From contig CAMFJH010000003.1 in assembly GCA_945956915.1 (NCBI GenBank), forward strand, positions 1 through 64,000: 64,000 nucleotides of DNA, read 5' to 3'. The position numbers and the translations under genes were made by a program. Below, one piece after another: positions 43,415 to 52,728 of this stretch (position 1 is its first letter; the number at the start of each line of letters is the position of its first letter). The DNA comes from an uncultured Francisellaceae bacterium. GTDB lineage: Bacteria; Pseudomonadota; Gammaproteobacteria; UBA6186; Azoamicaceae. The notes beneath the pieces were generated by a model. It searched no databases. It was given only the letters and a program-made list of their open reading frames with translations, and was not told where the DNA came from.

Positions 43415-44209
43415 TTAATTTTGTTGTATCGTGTGTAACAAATGGGCATAAACTTTGCGTGTACCAGCCACTAAATTGCCATTTTCTAAAAAGCGATCTT
43501 CATTATTAAAGTCTGTAGCAAAACCGCCGGCTTCTTTAACTATTAAGGTTCCAGCTGCTATTTCAAATGGCTTTAATCCAGATTGCCAATAACCATCCAA
43601 ACGGCCGGCAGCCAAATAGGCAAGATCCAGGGCAGGTGATCCTGTTCTTCTGATATCTGCTCCGTTTAAGCATACTTGTTTAAGGGTATTCAGATAAGCA
43701 TCGAGTTGATTTTTATTTTGAGCATTAAAATGAGTAGCAATCAGGGCATTATTTAAATTCTCTTGTTTTGATATTCGCAAGCGTCGACCATTTAATTGAG
43801 CCCCCGAACCTCGTGTTGCGGCAAACAGTTCTTGTGAAAGGGGATCATAAATAATCCCATGTTCGATTTGATCTTTTTGTTTAATCGCAATAGAAATGCA
43901 AAATTGAGGGTAGCCATGGATAAAATTGGCAGTGCCACAAATAGGATCTAAAACCCAGGTGCAATCGGTATTTTCGCTGTTTTCCTTGGCTTCTGTATGT
44001 CCGGTTTCTTCACCGAAAATAGCATGATGTGGATACGCTTGATGAATGATAGCGATCATTTCTTCTTCCGCAGCTTTATCTACAGCGGTGCTAAGATTGA
44101 CAGGTCCTCTTTCAAAAACTTTAAGGGTTTCTGCAGTGTCCAGATGACGAATAATGATTTTGCCCGCACTACGGGCAGCCTTAATGGCAATATTAAGATA
44201 ATGATGCAT
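43415..44209 (-). CDS. suhB: SuhB-like inositol monophosphatase family protein with altered metal ligands
   Basis: 264 aa from ATG 44209 (MHHYLNIAIKAARSAG), aligning end to end with E. coli SuhB. The Glu motif GEETG is intact (about 66-70). The signature usually reads DPxDGTTNF, but here it is DPICGTANF: the second Asp ligand is Cys91 (TGT, codon 43937-43939). The third metal ligand in the C-terminal RPWD motif is Glu216 in KPFEIAAG. Reduced or absent phosphatase activity is therefore likely. In E. coli SuhB has a separate role in rRNA transcription antitermination that does not need catalysis, which this protein could retain. Confidence 0.85.
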   Translation of the reverse strand: MHHYLNIAIKAARSAGKIIIRHLDTAETLKVFERGPVNLSTAVDKAAEEEMIAIIHQAYPHHAIFGEETGHTEAKENSENTDCTWVLDPICGTANFIHGYPQFCISIAIKQKDQIEHGIIYDPLSQELFAATRGSGAQLNGRRLRISKQENLNNALIATHFNAQNKNQLDAYLNTLKQVCLNGADIRRTGSPALDLAYLAAGRLDGYWQSGLKPFEIAAGTLIVKEAGGFATDFNNEDRFLENGNLVAGTRKVYAHLLHTIQQN

Positions 44210-44377
44210 ATTTTGAAAGACAACCAAATTAATTAAAGAACAGAATGATTATTTTAGCACACCATAGTTTTAATAGTAATATGATATAAATTTATTTTTA
44301 ATTTATTAAAATAACTTATAAATTTCATTTGGCCTTTGCTATACTTAAAAATATGTGCAAGTGCTAACAGGTGTATT

Positions 44378-44687
44378 GTGTCTATTCATACCGTCAACCC
44401 TGCAACAGGCAAGCCTATTGCTACTCATAAATATATGCCCAAAGCCGATGTTTTTGAAAGCATTCAAAATGTACATCAGGCTTTTTTAGCATGGCGAGCA
44501 ACCAATTTTAATGTTCGAAAGATTTGGATCGTGGCCTTAAAATTGCTACAAAGAATTATTATCAGGCAGTTGTTTTGTAAACAATGTCGTACAATCGGAT
44601 CCCCTTTTACCCTTTGGTGGCATTAAACATTCAGGTTTAGGACGGGAATTGTCCGAAGAGGGAATTAAAACAATAGTTCTTAAATAA
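44378..44687 (+). pseudogene. Decayed aldehyde (succinate-semialdehyde type) dehydrogenase
   Basis: The N-terminal frame from GTG 44378 reads SIHTVNPATGKPIATHKYMPK and continues to AFLAWRATNFNVR, typical of succinate-semialdehyde/aldehyde dehydrogenase N termini. A short middle remnant follows, around 44520-44570, in a shifted frame ([16 protein letters not shown]). The C terminus then reads [20 protein letters not shown] and [12 protein letters not shown] from about 44575 to TAA 44685-44687. About 350-400 codons are missing between these pieces. The gene cannot yield an enzyme. Confidence 0.85.
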
Positions 44688-45861
44688 GTTCTTGTGCCCA
44701 CAACTTATCAAGAAATACATTCCACGGTAAAATTAAAATTTCTGCTCCAAATTCTAACTCTAATATGCGCGGATTAGGTGCTAAACAAACAACGATTGCT
44801 TTTTTAGGGTTATGTTCTTCTTGAAATGCAATGATGCCTTTCAGATCACTTTTGTGTGGAGAACTTGAAATTTTTATTTCAATTGCGATTTCTGCATCAC
44901 CCAGTATAAAGTCGACTTCAAGACCTGTTTTGGTGCGCCAGAAAGTGATCTCAAAATCCAAATCATAGATACCTTTATAGGCAATTATTTCCATAAGCAT
45001 AAAATGTTCAAATGCTTCGCCTGCTGCACTCCCTTGTAATGCTGGAATAACTCGCTTCATTAATATATTGGCAACGCCAACATCAAATAGATAAAATTTT
45101 GGTGTGCTACTGATAATATCACGATGTTTTTTCTTTTCAAAAGGATAAATAAAATAACCTACTAAAGTATCAATAAGGATTTGATAATATTCTTTTACAG
45201 TTTTGGCATCGATTCCACATTCACGGGCAATATTAGAATAGTTTAATAAAGAGCCATGTCCAAAAACAAGAGAATCTAAAAATCTTGCAAAAGTTGGCAA
45301 ATGACGTGTTAAACCTTCTGCTTGAATTTCATGAGTAAGATAATCAGTAATATAGGCTTTTAAAGAACGTTTGATATCTGTTGAAAGATAATGTGAGGGA
45401 ATTAATCCTGAATTTAAAGCATGTAATAAATCAAAATTGGGTATTTCTTTATAGACCAATGGATAGAAATGATAACGCCAAGCACGGCCGCCCAAAAGAT
45501 TCGCAGATTCTTTTTTAAGTTTTCTTGCACTAGAGCTGCATAATATAAATTGTACTTCTGTATTTTCAATTAACCAATGAATTTCATCCAATAAAGGTGG
45601 TATTTTTTGGACCTCATCAATAATAACTGGATATTTTAAAGATGCTTTTGGTAGTGCAAGAATTTCTTCCCGGAGTACGTGTGGCTCTTTCATTAAACGT
45701 AGAAAGAGATCGGTAAGCAAAAGATCATAACGAATAGAATGCTTAAAGTGATTTTTTAGATAAAAAGATTTTCCGGTTTTGCGTGCCCCCCAAAGAAAAG
45801 CGGATTGCCCTTTGGGCAATTCCATTTTTAATAATCGATTATATACAATTTCGGAGCTCAT
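44680..45861 (-). CDS. AAA+ ATPase with DUF4143 domain
   Basis: 393 aa. The AAA domain has Walker [10 protein letters not shown] (about 24-32) and Walker [20 protein letters not shown]. The C-terminal DUF4143 region ends in a PD-(D/E)XK-like core: [19 protein letters not shown]. This is a widespread family of unknown role, frequent in host-associated genomes. It overlaps the 3' end of the dehydrogenase pseudogene. Confidence 0.88.
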   Translation of the reverse strand: MSSEIVYNRLLKMELPKGQSAFLWGARKTGKSFYLKNHFKHSIRYDLLLTDLFLRLMKEPHVLREEILALPKASLKYPVIIDEVQKIPPLLDEIHWLIENTEVQFILCSSSARKLKKESANLLGGRAWRYHFYPLVYKEIPNFDLLHALNSGLIPSHYLSTDIKRSLKAYITDYLTHEIQAEGLTRHLPTFARFLDSLVFGHGSLLNYSNIARECGIDAKTVKEYYQILIDTLVGYFIYPFEKKKHRDIISSTPKFYLFDVGVANILMKRVIPALQGSAAGEAFEHFMLMEIIAYKGIYDLDFEITFWRTKTGLEVDFILGDAEIAIEIKISSSPHKSDLKGIIAFQEEHNPKKAIVVCLAPNPRILELEFGAEILILPWNVFLDKLWAQELI

Positions 45862-45944
45862 ATAATAAATAGTATAACTATTTAGAAAAAAAATCCATAA
45901 AAGTTAAACTATTTTGCATATTTCTTCCTAAAAGTTAAAAAAAC

Positions 45945-46919
45945 TTACTTATACTTGGCAGTAGGTCTTGATGGAGGCAAAATTGGGTTGATATGCCCGT
46001 GTTTGAGTTCATCTTTATAATACATGTATAGACCCAAGCTAACGATAACAAAGGAAAGCCAAAAATAAAGGGACTCAACTTCGCCTAAGATAAGCCAAGC
46101 AATAAGTGCTGCGAAGAAAGGTTGAGAAAGCCCTGCAAAAGCGATATAAGTCGCTGTGTAAATCTTTAACAAATAAGTATTTAAATTATAACTCATTAAA
46201 TTTGAAATAATGGTTAAAATCACAAACCATTGCATAAATGGCCATAAATCTGTGATGGGTACGGGGTTCCAATTTTCAGTCAATAACGAGTGTATCAAAG
46301 CAAGCAGACCGCCTACTAACATACTACTGCCATTGGCCATTACAGAAGAGTACGCTAAATTTTTAACGGTATGCCGCATGGCTATCCATCCAATCGCAGA
46401 AGCTAAGGCTGCACCTAAAAGTGCTAATTCGGCATAGGAAAAAAATAAAACAGATCCCCCAGAATCGATTTCAGTGCCAGAATGCACAATTAAAATAGGC
46501 AGAAAGCCTAAAACGCCAATCAATAACCCCATCCATTTTTTTAGAGAGATCACTTCATTAAACCAGGTATAAGACAATAGGGCTGTGGCAATTGGGGTAA
46601 AGCTATATAAAAAACAAGCTTTACCCGCTTCCATGTACTGTAATCCCCAGAATTCTAAAGCATTGGTAAGATATACATTTGTGAAGGCAATAATAAAAAT
46701 AGGACGTATGTACTGTCTTTTAAAGTGAAAATGTGAACGATGGAACAGAAATTGGAAGCCTAAGAGCAGTAAACCGGCAAGGATCATGCGGGCTGCAGTA
46801 ATGAAAAGCGGAGAGCCATATTCGAGAGTTAGCTTAGCAAAAACAAAGACAGAGCCATATAAAATACACAGTAAAATGACTAAACCATGGAGATGCATCA
46901 ACGATTGCTCCGTATTCAA
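45945..46919 (-). CDS. EamA-family (DMT superfamily) transporter
   Basis: 324-aa inner-membrane protein with ten predicted helices in two EamA repeats (about 10-140 and 160-300). Typical segments are ILYGSVFVFAKLTLEYGSPL, FITAARMILAGLLLL, and the second-repeat LSQPFFAALIAWLILGE. Members export amino acids or metabolites; the substrate here is unknown. Divergent from the cysteine desulfurase gene, 38 bases apart. Confidence 0.88.
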   Translation of the reverse strand: MNTEQSLMHLHGLVILLCILYGSVFVFAKLTLEYGSPLFITAARMILAGLLLLGFQFLFHRSHFHFKRQYIRPIFIIAFTNVYLTNALEFWGLQYMEAGKACFLYSFTPIATALLSYTWFNEVISLKKWMGLLIGVLGFLPILIVHSGTEIDSGGSVLFFSYAELALLGAALASAIGWIAMRHTVKNLAYSSVMANGSSMLVGGLLALIHSLLTENWNPVPITDLWPFMQWFVILTIISNLMSYNLNTYLLKIYTATYIAFAGLSQPFFAALIAWLILGEVESLYFWLSFVIVSLGLYMYYKDELKHGHINPILPPSRPTAKYK

Positions 46920-46957
46920 TATTTACTAAGACCCGATTAATTTGGTATTATAACCAA

Positions 46958-48100
46958 ATGATATTAAACAAACAAATTTATTTAGATTATGCTGCCACAA
47001 CGCCTGTTGACGCTCGAGTTATAGAAAAAATGCAGGCTTGCATGGGCATAGCAGGGACTTTTGCAAACCCAGGCTCACTGACACATGCTTTTGGGCAAGA
47101 AGCTGCTGCAAAAGTGGAACATGCACGTCAACAAGTGGCACATCTCTTGGGGGCAGAACCCCGTAATTTGATTTGGACCTCGGGTGCTACCGAAGCCAAT
47201 AATTTGGCCATTCAAGGTCTAGCACACTCCACTTATGGCAAAAAACATATTATTACCACGCTTGCGGAGCATGCTTCGATTTTAGATGCTTGTCAGGCCC
47301 TGGAAACACAGGGATTTGAGATTAGTTATTTAAAACCCAGTCAGGCTGGTTTAATTTCAGTAGAGCAAATACAAGCAGCTTTAAGGCCAGACACCCTGAT
47401 GGTTTCTATTTTACATGCCAATAATGAAACCGGAGTGTTGCAAGATATAGAAGCTATTGGAAAATTAACACGAGAACGAGAGATTTTTTTTCATGTGGAT
47501 GCTGTGCAAAGTGTGGGCAAGATTCCTTTGGATTTAAAAAAATTATCCATAGATTTATTATCGCTATCCGCACACAAATTGTATGGTCCCAAAGGTATTG
47601 GGGTGTTGTATCTGGGTGCGTGGCCAAGAGTAAAATTACAACCCTTATTGTTTGGCGGTAAGCAAGAAAGAGCTTTGCGCCCGGGCACTCTAGCGACGCA
47701 TCAAATCGTGGGTATGGGTGAGGCCTGTTATCTTGCACAACAGAATTTAATTGAAGAATCTGCGAGAATAACTGCTTTAAGAGATCATTTATGGCAGGGT
47801 ATTCACGCATTAAAGGGTCTAAGCTTAAATGGTCATCCCACTCAAAAAGTGCCAGGAATACTGAATGTTTGCTTTAGAGGTATGGAGCAAAAGGCATTGT
47901 TAAAGGCATTTAAAGGGCTGGCCGTATCAACGGCTTCTGCCTGTCATGCGGATACAACAGAACCTTCACATGTATTGCGTGCCATGGGATTATCGGATAT
48001 CGATGCCCATCGCTCTATTCGTTTTTCTATTGGGCGTATGACTACCAAAGAAGAGATTGAAGAAGCTATTGTACTTATTAAGAGGTATTATGTATGTTAA
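46958..48100 (+). CDS. Cysteine desulfurase (IscS/NifS family)
   Basis: PLP enzyme that transfers sulfur from cysteine to Fe-S scaffolds or tRNA-thiolation enzymes. The N terminus is IYLDYAATTPVDARV; the PLP lysine lies in SLSAHKLYGPKGIGVLY (about 207-223), and the catalytic-loop cysteine in STASACHADTTEPSHVL (about 329-345). 380 aa. It overlaps the A-type carrier gene by 7 bases. The position next to a lone IscA-like gene, without IscU, hscBA or fdx, suggests a partial or second Isc-like set. Confidence 0.92.
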   Translation: MILNKQIYLDYAATTPVDARVIEKMQACMGIAGTFANPGSLTHAFGQEAAAKVEHARQQVAHLLGAEPRNLIWTSGATEANNLAIQGLAHSTYGKKHIITTLAEHASILDACQALETQGFEISYLKPSQAGLISVEQIQAALRPDTLMVSILHANNETGVLQDIEAIGKLTREREIFFHVDAVQSVGKIPLDLKKLSIDLLSLSAHKLYGPKGIGVLYLGAWPRVKLQPLLFGGKQERALRPGTLATHQIVGMGEACYLAQQNLIEESARITALRDHLWQGIHALKGLSLNGHPTQKVPGILNVCFRGMEQKALLKAFKGLAVSTASACHADTTEPSHVLRAMGLSDIDAHRSIRFSIGRMTTKEEIEEAIVLIKRYYVC

Positions 48101-48429
48101 ATGCTCCCGTAACGGTTTCAGATTCCGCCATTGTACATTTTGCACAGACTTTAAAATCCAAGCCCGAAGCTTTAGGTATTCGCTTAGGCGTAAAAGCATC
48201 AGGCTGTGCAGCCTTTGCTTATGTGATAGATTTTGTCAAAACGCTAGAAGCAGATGATACTGTTTTCAAAGCAGGAGAGATAACCTTAGCGATTGACTCG
48301 GAAAGTTTGTCTTACTTAAAAGGCATGCATATCGATTGTGTACAAGAAGGCTTGAATGCCCATTTAAAATTCATTAATCCTAATGTTACGGGTGAATGCG
48401 GTTGCGGCGAAAGTTTTACAACTGAATAA
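48094..48429 (+). CDS. A-type Fe-S carrier (IscA/SufA/HesB family)
   Basis: 111-aa protein with the three ligand cysteines: SGCAAFAY near residue 37 and GECGCGESF near the C terminus (about 101-109). It carries [2Fe-2S] or iron between scaffold and apo-proteins. It is translationally coupled with the upstream desulfurase. The SGCAAF variant replaces the usual SGCAGF or SGCSGF. Closest subtype (IscA, SufA or ErpA) not resolved. Confidence 0.9.
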   Translation: MLNAPVTVSDSAIVHFAQTLKSKPEALGIRLGVKASGCAAFAYVIDFVKTLEADDTVFKAGEITLAIDSESLSYLKGMHIDCVQEGLNAHLKFINPNVTGECGCGESFTTE

Positions 48430-48480
48430 TAAAAATATTTAAGATGAACAAAATATAAAAATCCGCTATGATAGAAACTT

Positions 48481-49482
48481 ATGAGCGCTAAGATCACCAT
48501 TGAAGATGCCGCGAGAACCCTGAATCAAACAGAGGCAGTAGTTGCCTATAGGCTAGAAAAATTAGGCTTGCCTTTTTCCAGGCAAGATGGCCAGATTTAT
48601 TTTGGCCATGAAGTCTCGCAAAAATTGTTTCAAATGAATATCCCAGCTCGTGTGATTGTATTTCAAGTAGTCAAAGGCGGTACAGGTAAAACGTCTTTGG
48701 TGCATGAAGTGGCTATTCGAGCGCATCTTTATGGTTTAAGGGTTTTGTGTATCGATATGGATCAGCAAGGCAATTTGACCAATGCCTTTAATCAAAATGC
48801 AGAAACGGGTCCCATTATGGTGGATAGCCTGGTTGAAGGTTATGCCCCCGAAGAGTGTATTCTCTCTGTTGCCCCAGGTTTAGACTTAATTCCCAGTCGA
48901 ATTGAAAACTCTATGCTCGATGAAGTTATTCGACTTAAGAAAATTCCTTTGGAAACCGTTTATAGGGATGTGTTTCAATCGTTTAAAGCGCATTACGATT
49001 TAATTTTGGTGGATTGTCCGCCGAGCTTAGGTCAATCGGTAACAGCAATTGCTTTATCAGCGGATTGGGTGATTTCACCCGTACCACCAGAGCGTTTTGC
49101 TTTGGCAGGCCTAGAAGGTACTCAGCAATCTGTGCAAGCCTTAAATGTTACTTATGGTTTAGATATTCACTTTGGAATCGTATTGAATAAGTTTGATTCC
49201 AAAACCAATACTGCCCAAGAAGAAGCTGTTAAAGCTTTGCGCAATAATCCCAATTATCAGGGTAAGTTTTTAAAGAATTATATTCGCTTATCACAAGATT
49301 TTCCGGATGCTTTGGCCGAGGGTAAATCTATTTTTCATAAATTAGAACCTAGCAATGCAAAAGATGATATTGATAGTTTGGTTTTAGAATTATTACAACT
49401 AGAATTGCCTGAAGATATAAAGCTCGTTGCTCGCACAAAACCCAGTACCCGCACTGTGCGCGCACCTTCTCCTGTTTTTTAA
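48481..49482 (+). CDS. ParA-family ATPase with N-terminal DNA-binding-like domain
   Basis: 333 aa. About 55 N-terminal residues look like a MerR/HTH-type domain (ITIEDAARTLNQTEAVVAYRLEKLG). The ATPase follows, with deviant Walker A KGGTGKTS (about 64-71), Walker A' CIDMDQQGNLTNAF and Walker B YDLILVDCPPSLGQ. The tail is basic. No parB or parS is visible, so this is an orphan chromosomal ParA; such proteins may position a non-DNA cargo. It may be transcribed after the Fe-S genes; the gap is 51 bases. Confidence 0.85.
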   Translation: MSAKITIEDAARTLNQTEAVVAYRLEKLGLPFSRQDGQIYFGHEVSQKLFQMNIPARVIVFQVVKGGTGKTSLVHEVAIRAHLYGLRVLCIDMDQQGNLTNAFNQNAETGPIMVDSLVEGYAPEECILSVAPGLDLIPSRIENSMLDEVIRLKKIPLETVYRDVFQSFKAHYDLILVDCPPSLGQSVTAIALSADWVISPVPPERFALAGLEGTQQSVQALNVTYGLDIHFGIVLNKFDSKTNTAQEEAVKALRNNPNYQGKFLKNYIRLSQDFPDALAEGKSIFHKLEPSNAKDDIDSLVLELLQLELPEDIKLVARTKPSTRTVRAPSPVF

Positions 49483-49655
49483 ATACAAGACAGCCATCGA
49501 TTTCGAGTTGGGAGTGTGAAGGTAATAGACCTACCACATACAAACCTCGTAAAAACTAGCCACTTAACTTTTTAGGCACAGTGTACACACAAAACTTTTG
49601 TGATACCATATTCCAGAATCAGAGTGGTTAAGAATTTTTTAAAGGCGCTTTATTT

Positions 49656-52013
49656 ATGGTTTATATGAGTTACATCAAAAAAAGCTCAATGGCTTTGATA
49701 TTAATCAGTAGTCTTGCTTGTTTTAATGCATTTGCTTTTCAAGCTTTTACTGTTAATGGAATTAAGATAATCGGCTTACAACGTGTTTCTGAAGCGGCGG
49801 TATTGAATGATTTGCCCCTGCAAGTCGGTCAAACCCTGTCGGAAGGCCAATCCTCTGAGTTAATTCGTACCCTTTATAAGACTGGCTTTTTCCAAAGTGT
49901 GGATTTAGAACGAAATGGCAATACTCTAGTCATTCGCGTTGTTGAAAGACCAAGCGTTAGCAAACTAACCCTTAAAGGCGTTAAAGAAAAAGACAAAATT
50001 CTAAAAGTTTTAAGAGACGCAGGGCTTGCTGAAGGACGCATGTATGATCCTGCCTTATTGGCGCGTGCTCAGAAAGCGCTAGAGCACCATTATCTAACAA
50101 AAGGTAAATATGCGGTAAAGATTGAACCTTGTGTGGTTGAAGAAGAACCTTGCTTGATGCACGTTACTTTGGATATTTATGAAGGGGATATTGCCAAAAT
50201 CCATCAAATCGCTATCATTGGTAACACCTGTTTCAGTGCTGATGAGCTTATGAAAGATTTTCATTCTGCCAAAACCAATTGGTTATCTTGGTTTAGCAAT
50301 GATGATCAATACGTTAAAGAAAAACTACAAGCCGATTTAGAAACTTTACGTTCGTATTATCTAGATAGGGGATACATCCAGTTTCAAATTGATTCTACTG
50401 AGGTGTCTTTAACGCCTGATAAAAAACATTTATATATTACGATTCATGTTACCGAAGGCGAAAAATATTGCTTTGGTGAAGTGGGCGTTGAAGGGGATTG
50501 CATAGTCCCTCGAGAAACTTTAGAAAAAGCCTTAACGCCTATTGCTTGTAATACGACTTTTTCAAGAAAAAATTTGCTAGAAGTTAAGCAAGCCCTAGAA
50601 GAAACTTTAGGATGTTCCGGGTATAGTTTTGCCGATATACGTCCTACGCATGAAGTCGATGAATGTAACAGAAAAGTAAATGTTCGTTTCCATATAGTGC
50701 CGAATCGACGGGTGTATGTTCGCCGTATTAATTTTGTAGGCAATGCAACCACTCGAGATGAGGTATTACGTAGAGAATTACCTCAAATGGAAGGGACCTG
50801 GGTTTCTACAGGTTTAATTCGGGCCGGTAAAGAAAATATTTTAAGAAAAGGCTTTGGAAGCACTGTAGAAGTAGAAACCAAAGAAGTGCCTGGGTTTTGT
50901 GATCAGGTGGATCTTACTTACCGTTTAGAAGAAGCGCGCTTAGGTCAGATAGGGGCAGGTATTGCTTATTCTCAAGCCGAACAATTGGCTTTTAATTTTT
51001 CCATCAGCCAAGAAAATTTCTTAGGTACGGGAAAAGCGGTAGATTTTACCTTTGATAACAGTAAAGCCTCTACCAATTATCAAATAGGCTATCAAGATCC
51101 TTATTTTACGATTGATGGAATAGGGATGGGTGCAAGTGCTTATTACACCAAAAGTAATTTAAGCAAAACAGAGAATGTAGCCCACTATGCCACGGACGCA
51201 TTGGGTACAGAAATGCGCTGGGTATTCCCAATGAGTTCTAAAGAAGCATTTAAGGTGAGCGTAGGCTACGATGATACTCACTTACATCCACCCCATCGGT
51301 GTGCCTCGCTTGAAGTTCAAGAATTCATAGCCAAAAACGGAACGAAATATAAAGAGTTTTCAAGTGGTGTAGCATGGGTATACGATACCTTAGACCAACG
51401 TCTATTCCCCACGACTGGGTTGATGCAAACGCTGGCAGGAAAGGTGTCGATACCGGGTGCTGATTTGCAATACTATAAGCTGAGTTATGATATGGCTTGG
51501 TTTTACCCCATTACCGATTCCAACCGCTGGGTTTTCAATATAACAGGAAATCTGGGGTACGGAGATGGGTATGGAAAAACCGAAAACCTGCCTTTCTTTA
51601 AAAACTTTATGGCAGGGGGATCACGTTATGTGCGCGGTTATGAAGAAAATACCTTAGGCCCCAAAGATACGCCTTCTTGTCCCGGGTACAAACCCCTTCC
51701 TTTCGGGGGTAATACCTTGGTTGCGGGCTCAGTTTCCCTTATTTTCCCGAATCCGATTAAGCCGGATACCAAGGCTATCAGAACAGCCTTGTTTTTCGAT
51801 GTCGGACAAGTATATGATACTCGTTATAAGAGACGATTGGTGAATGGTGTTTGGGTGGACCGTAATCCGGCTGGGTTGCGATGTTCAGGGGGCTTGTCCC
51901 TTACCTGGCATTCACCAATGGGACCTTTAGCTTTTAGCTTAGCTAAACCTTTAGTAGTCAAGAAAGGAGACAAGAAGCAAGCCTTCTCGTTTAATGCCGG
52001 TACCTCATTTTAG
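49656..52013 (+). CDS. bamA: Outer membrane protein assembly factor BamA
   Basis: Central Omp85 component of the BAM complex that folds beta-barrels into the outer membrane. A signal peptide (about 1-27, ACFNAFA), five POTRA domains (about 28-420), and the C-terminal 16-strand barrel follow. The lid-loop motif is visible as GGSRYVRGYEENTLGP, and the protein ends in a C-terminal Phe (NAGTSF). POTRA domains contain unusually many cysteines (pairs such as CVVEEEPC, DCIVP...IACN). Start may be ATG 49656 or ATG 49665. rseP is not upstream; the orphan parA is. Confidence 0.95.
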   Translation: MVYMSYIKKSSMALILISSLACFNAFAFQAFTVNGIKIIGLQRVSEAAVLNDLPLQVGQTLSEGQSSELIRTLYKTGFFQSVDLERNGNTLVIRVVERPSVSKLTLKGVKEKDKILKVLRDAGLAEGRMYDPALLARAQKALEHHYLTKGKYAVKIEPCVVEEEPCLMHVTLDIYEGDIAKIHQIAIIGNTCFSADELMKDFHSAKTNWLSWFSNDDQYVKEKLQADLETLRSYYLDRGYIQFQIDSTEVSLTPDKKHLYITIHVTEGEKYCFGEVGVEGDCIVPRETLEKALTPIACNTTFSRKNLLEVKQALEETLGCSGYSFADIRPTHEVDECNRKVNVRFHIVPNRRVYVRRINFVGNATTRDEVLRRELPQMEGTWVSTGLIRAGKENILRKGFGSTVEVETKEVPGFCDQVDLTYRLEEARLGQIGAGIAYSQAEQLAFNFSISQENFLGTGKAVDFTFDNSKASTNYQIGYQDPYFTIDGIGMGASAYYTKSNLSKTENVAHYATDALGTEMRWVFPMSSKEAFKVSVGYDDTHLHPPHRCASLEVQEFIAKNGTKYKEFSSGVAWVYDTLDQRLFPTTGLMQTLAGKVSIPGADLQYYKLSYDMAWFYPITDSNRWVFNITGNLGYGDGYGKTENLPFFKNFMAGGSRYVRGYEENTLGPKDTPSCPGYKPLPFGGNTLVAGSVSLIFPNPIKPDTKAIRTALFFDVGQVYDTRYKRRLVNGVWVDRNPAGLRCSGGLSLTWHSPMGPLAFSLAKPLVVKKGDKKQAFSFNAGTSF

Positions 52014-52035
52014 TGTCTATGAAACAAGGAGAACC

Positions 52036-52644
52036 ATGTTGAAACATTTAATGCGATTGATAAATTTAGCTTTGGTATTGGGTACAACCGTTGCAGTAGC
52101 AGCACCTGCCACAGCCGCTGTGGAACCTGCTGCCCAAACAACCAGTACAGAAACCTCGGGCTCACCCCTTAAAATTGGTGTGATGGATTGGCAACTCTTG
52201 TTGACTAAAGCGCCTCAAGCTGAAGAAGCGAGTAAGCGCTTGGAAAAAGAATTCCAGACGCCTCAAGAGAATTTAAACAAAAAAAAGAAGGATTTTCAGG
52301 CCAAACAAGAAAAGCTTGGACGTGATAAAGATGTATTGTCTGAAGCAGAACGTAAGAAGTTAGAGATTGAACTTACAAAAATGCAACAAGACTTACGTCG
52401 TATGGATGAAGAATTACGTTCTGATCATGCAACACGTCAACAAGAAGAAATGGCCGATTTCCTTAAAGTGGTTCGCGAAGTCGTGGATGGCATTGCTAAA
52501 GAGAAAAAGATCGATTTAGTATTACCAAACGATGTAACTATTTACGTGGATAACCGTGTGAATGTAACAGATGATGTTTTAGAAAGTCTTCGAAAACTCA
52601 AATCTCAAGCCAAAAACGATAAAAGCGATAAAACTAAGCACTAA
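52036..52644 (+). CDS. skp: Periplasmic chaperone Skp/OmpH
   Basis: 202-aa periplasmic holdase for outer membrane proteins, functional with BamA. It has a signal peptide (cleavage after AAPA or ATAA near 22-26), a beta core (KIGVMDWQLLLTKAPQA), a long charged coiled-coil tentacle (about 75-150) and the C-terminal KKIDLVLPND strand. AAGGAGAA precedes ATG 52036, which is better than the in-frame start inside bamA. Confidence 0.9.
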   Translation: MLKHLMRLINLALVLGTTVAVAAPATAAVEPAAQTTSTETSGSPLKIGVMDWQLLLTKAPQAEEASKRLEKEFQTPQENLNKKKKDFQAKQEKLGRDKDVLSEAERKKLEIELTKMQQDLRRMDEELRSDHATRQQEEMADFLKVVREVVDGIAKEKKIDLVLPNDVTIYVDNRVNVTDDVLESLRKLKSQAKNDKSDKTKH

Positions 52645-52663
52645 TCGTTAGCTGAACATTGAG

Positions 52664-52694
52664 AATCATGCCAAAGTACTACTTTGGCATGATT
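52664..52694. terminator. Perfect palindrome between skp and lpxD
   Basis: Arms 52664-52678 and 52680-52694 are perfect inverted repeats of 15 bases. As RNA, a stem of about 13 bp would form with a short loop. It lacks a long T-run, so it may act as a weak attenuator, a 3' stabiliser or a protein-binding site within the envelope operon. Confidence 0.55.
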
Positions 52695-52728
52695 TCTCGT
52701 GCATAAGCATAATTAGGGACTATACCAT

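Noticed and set aside
47454..47810. 118-residue minus-strand frame inside the cysteine desulfurase
   Set aside because: Antisense shadow; no recognisable domain or start signals.
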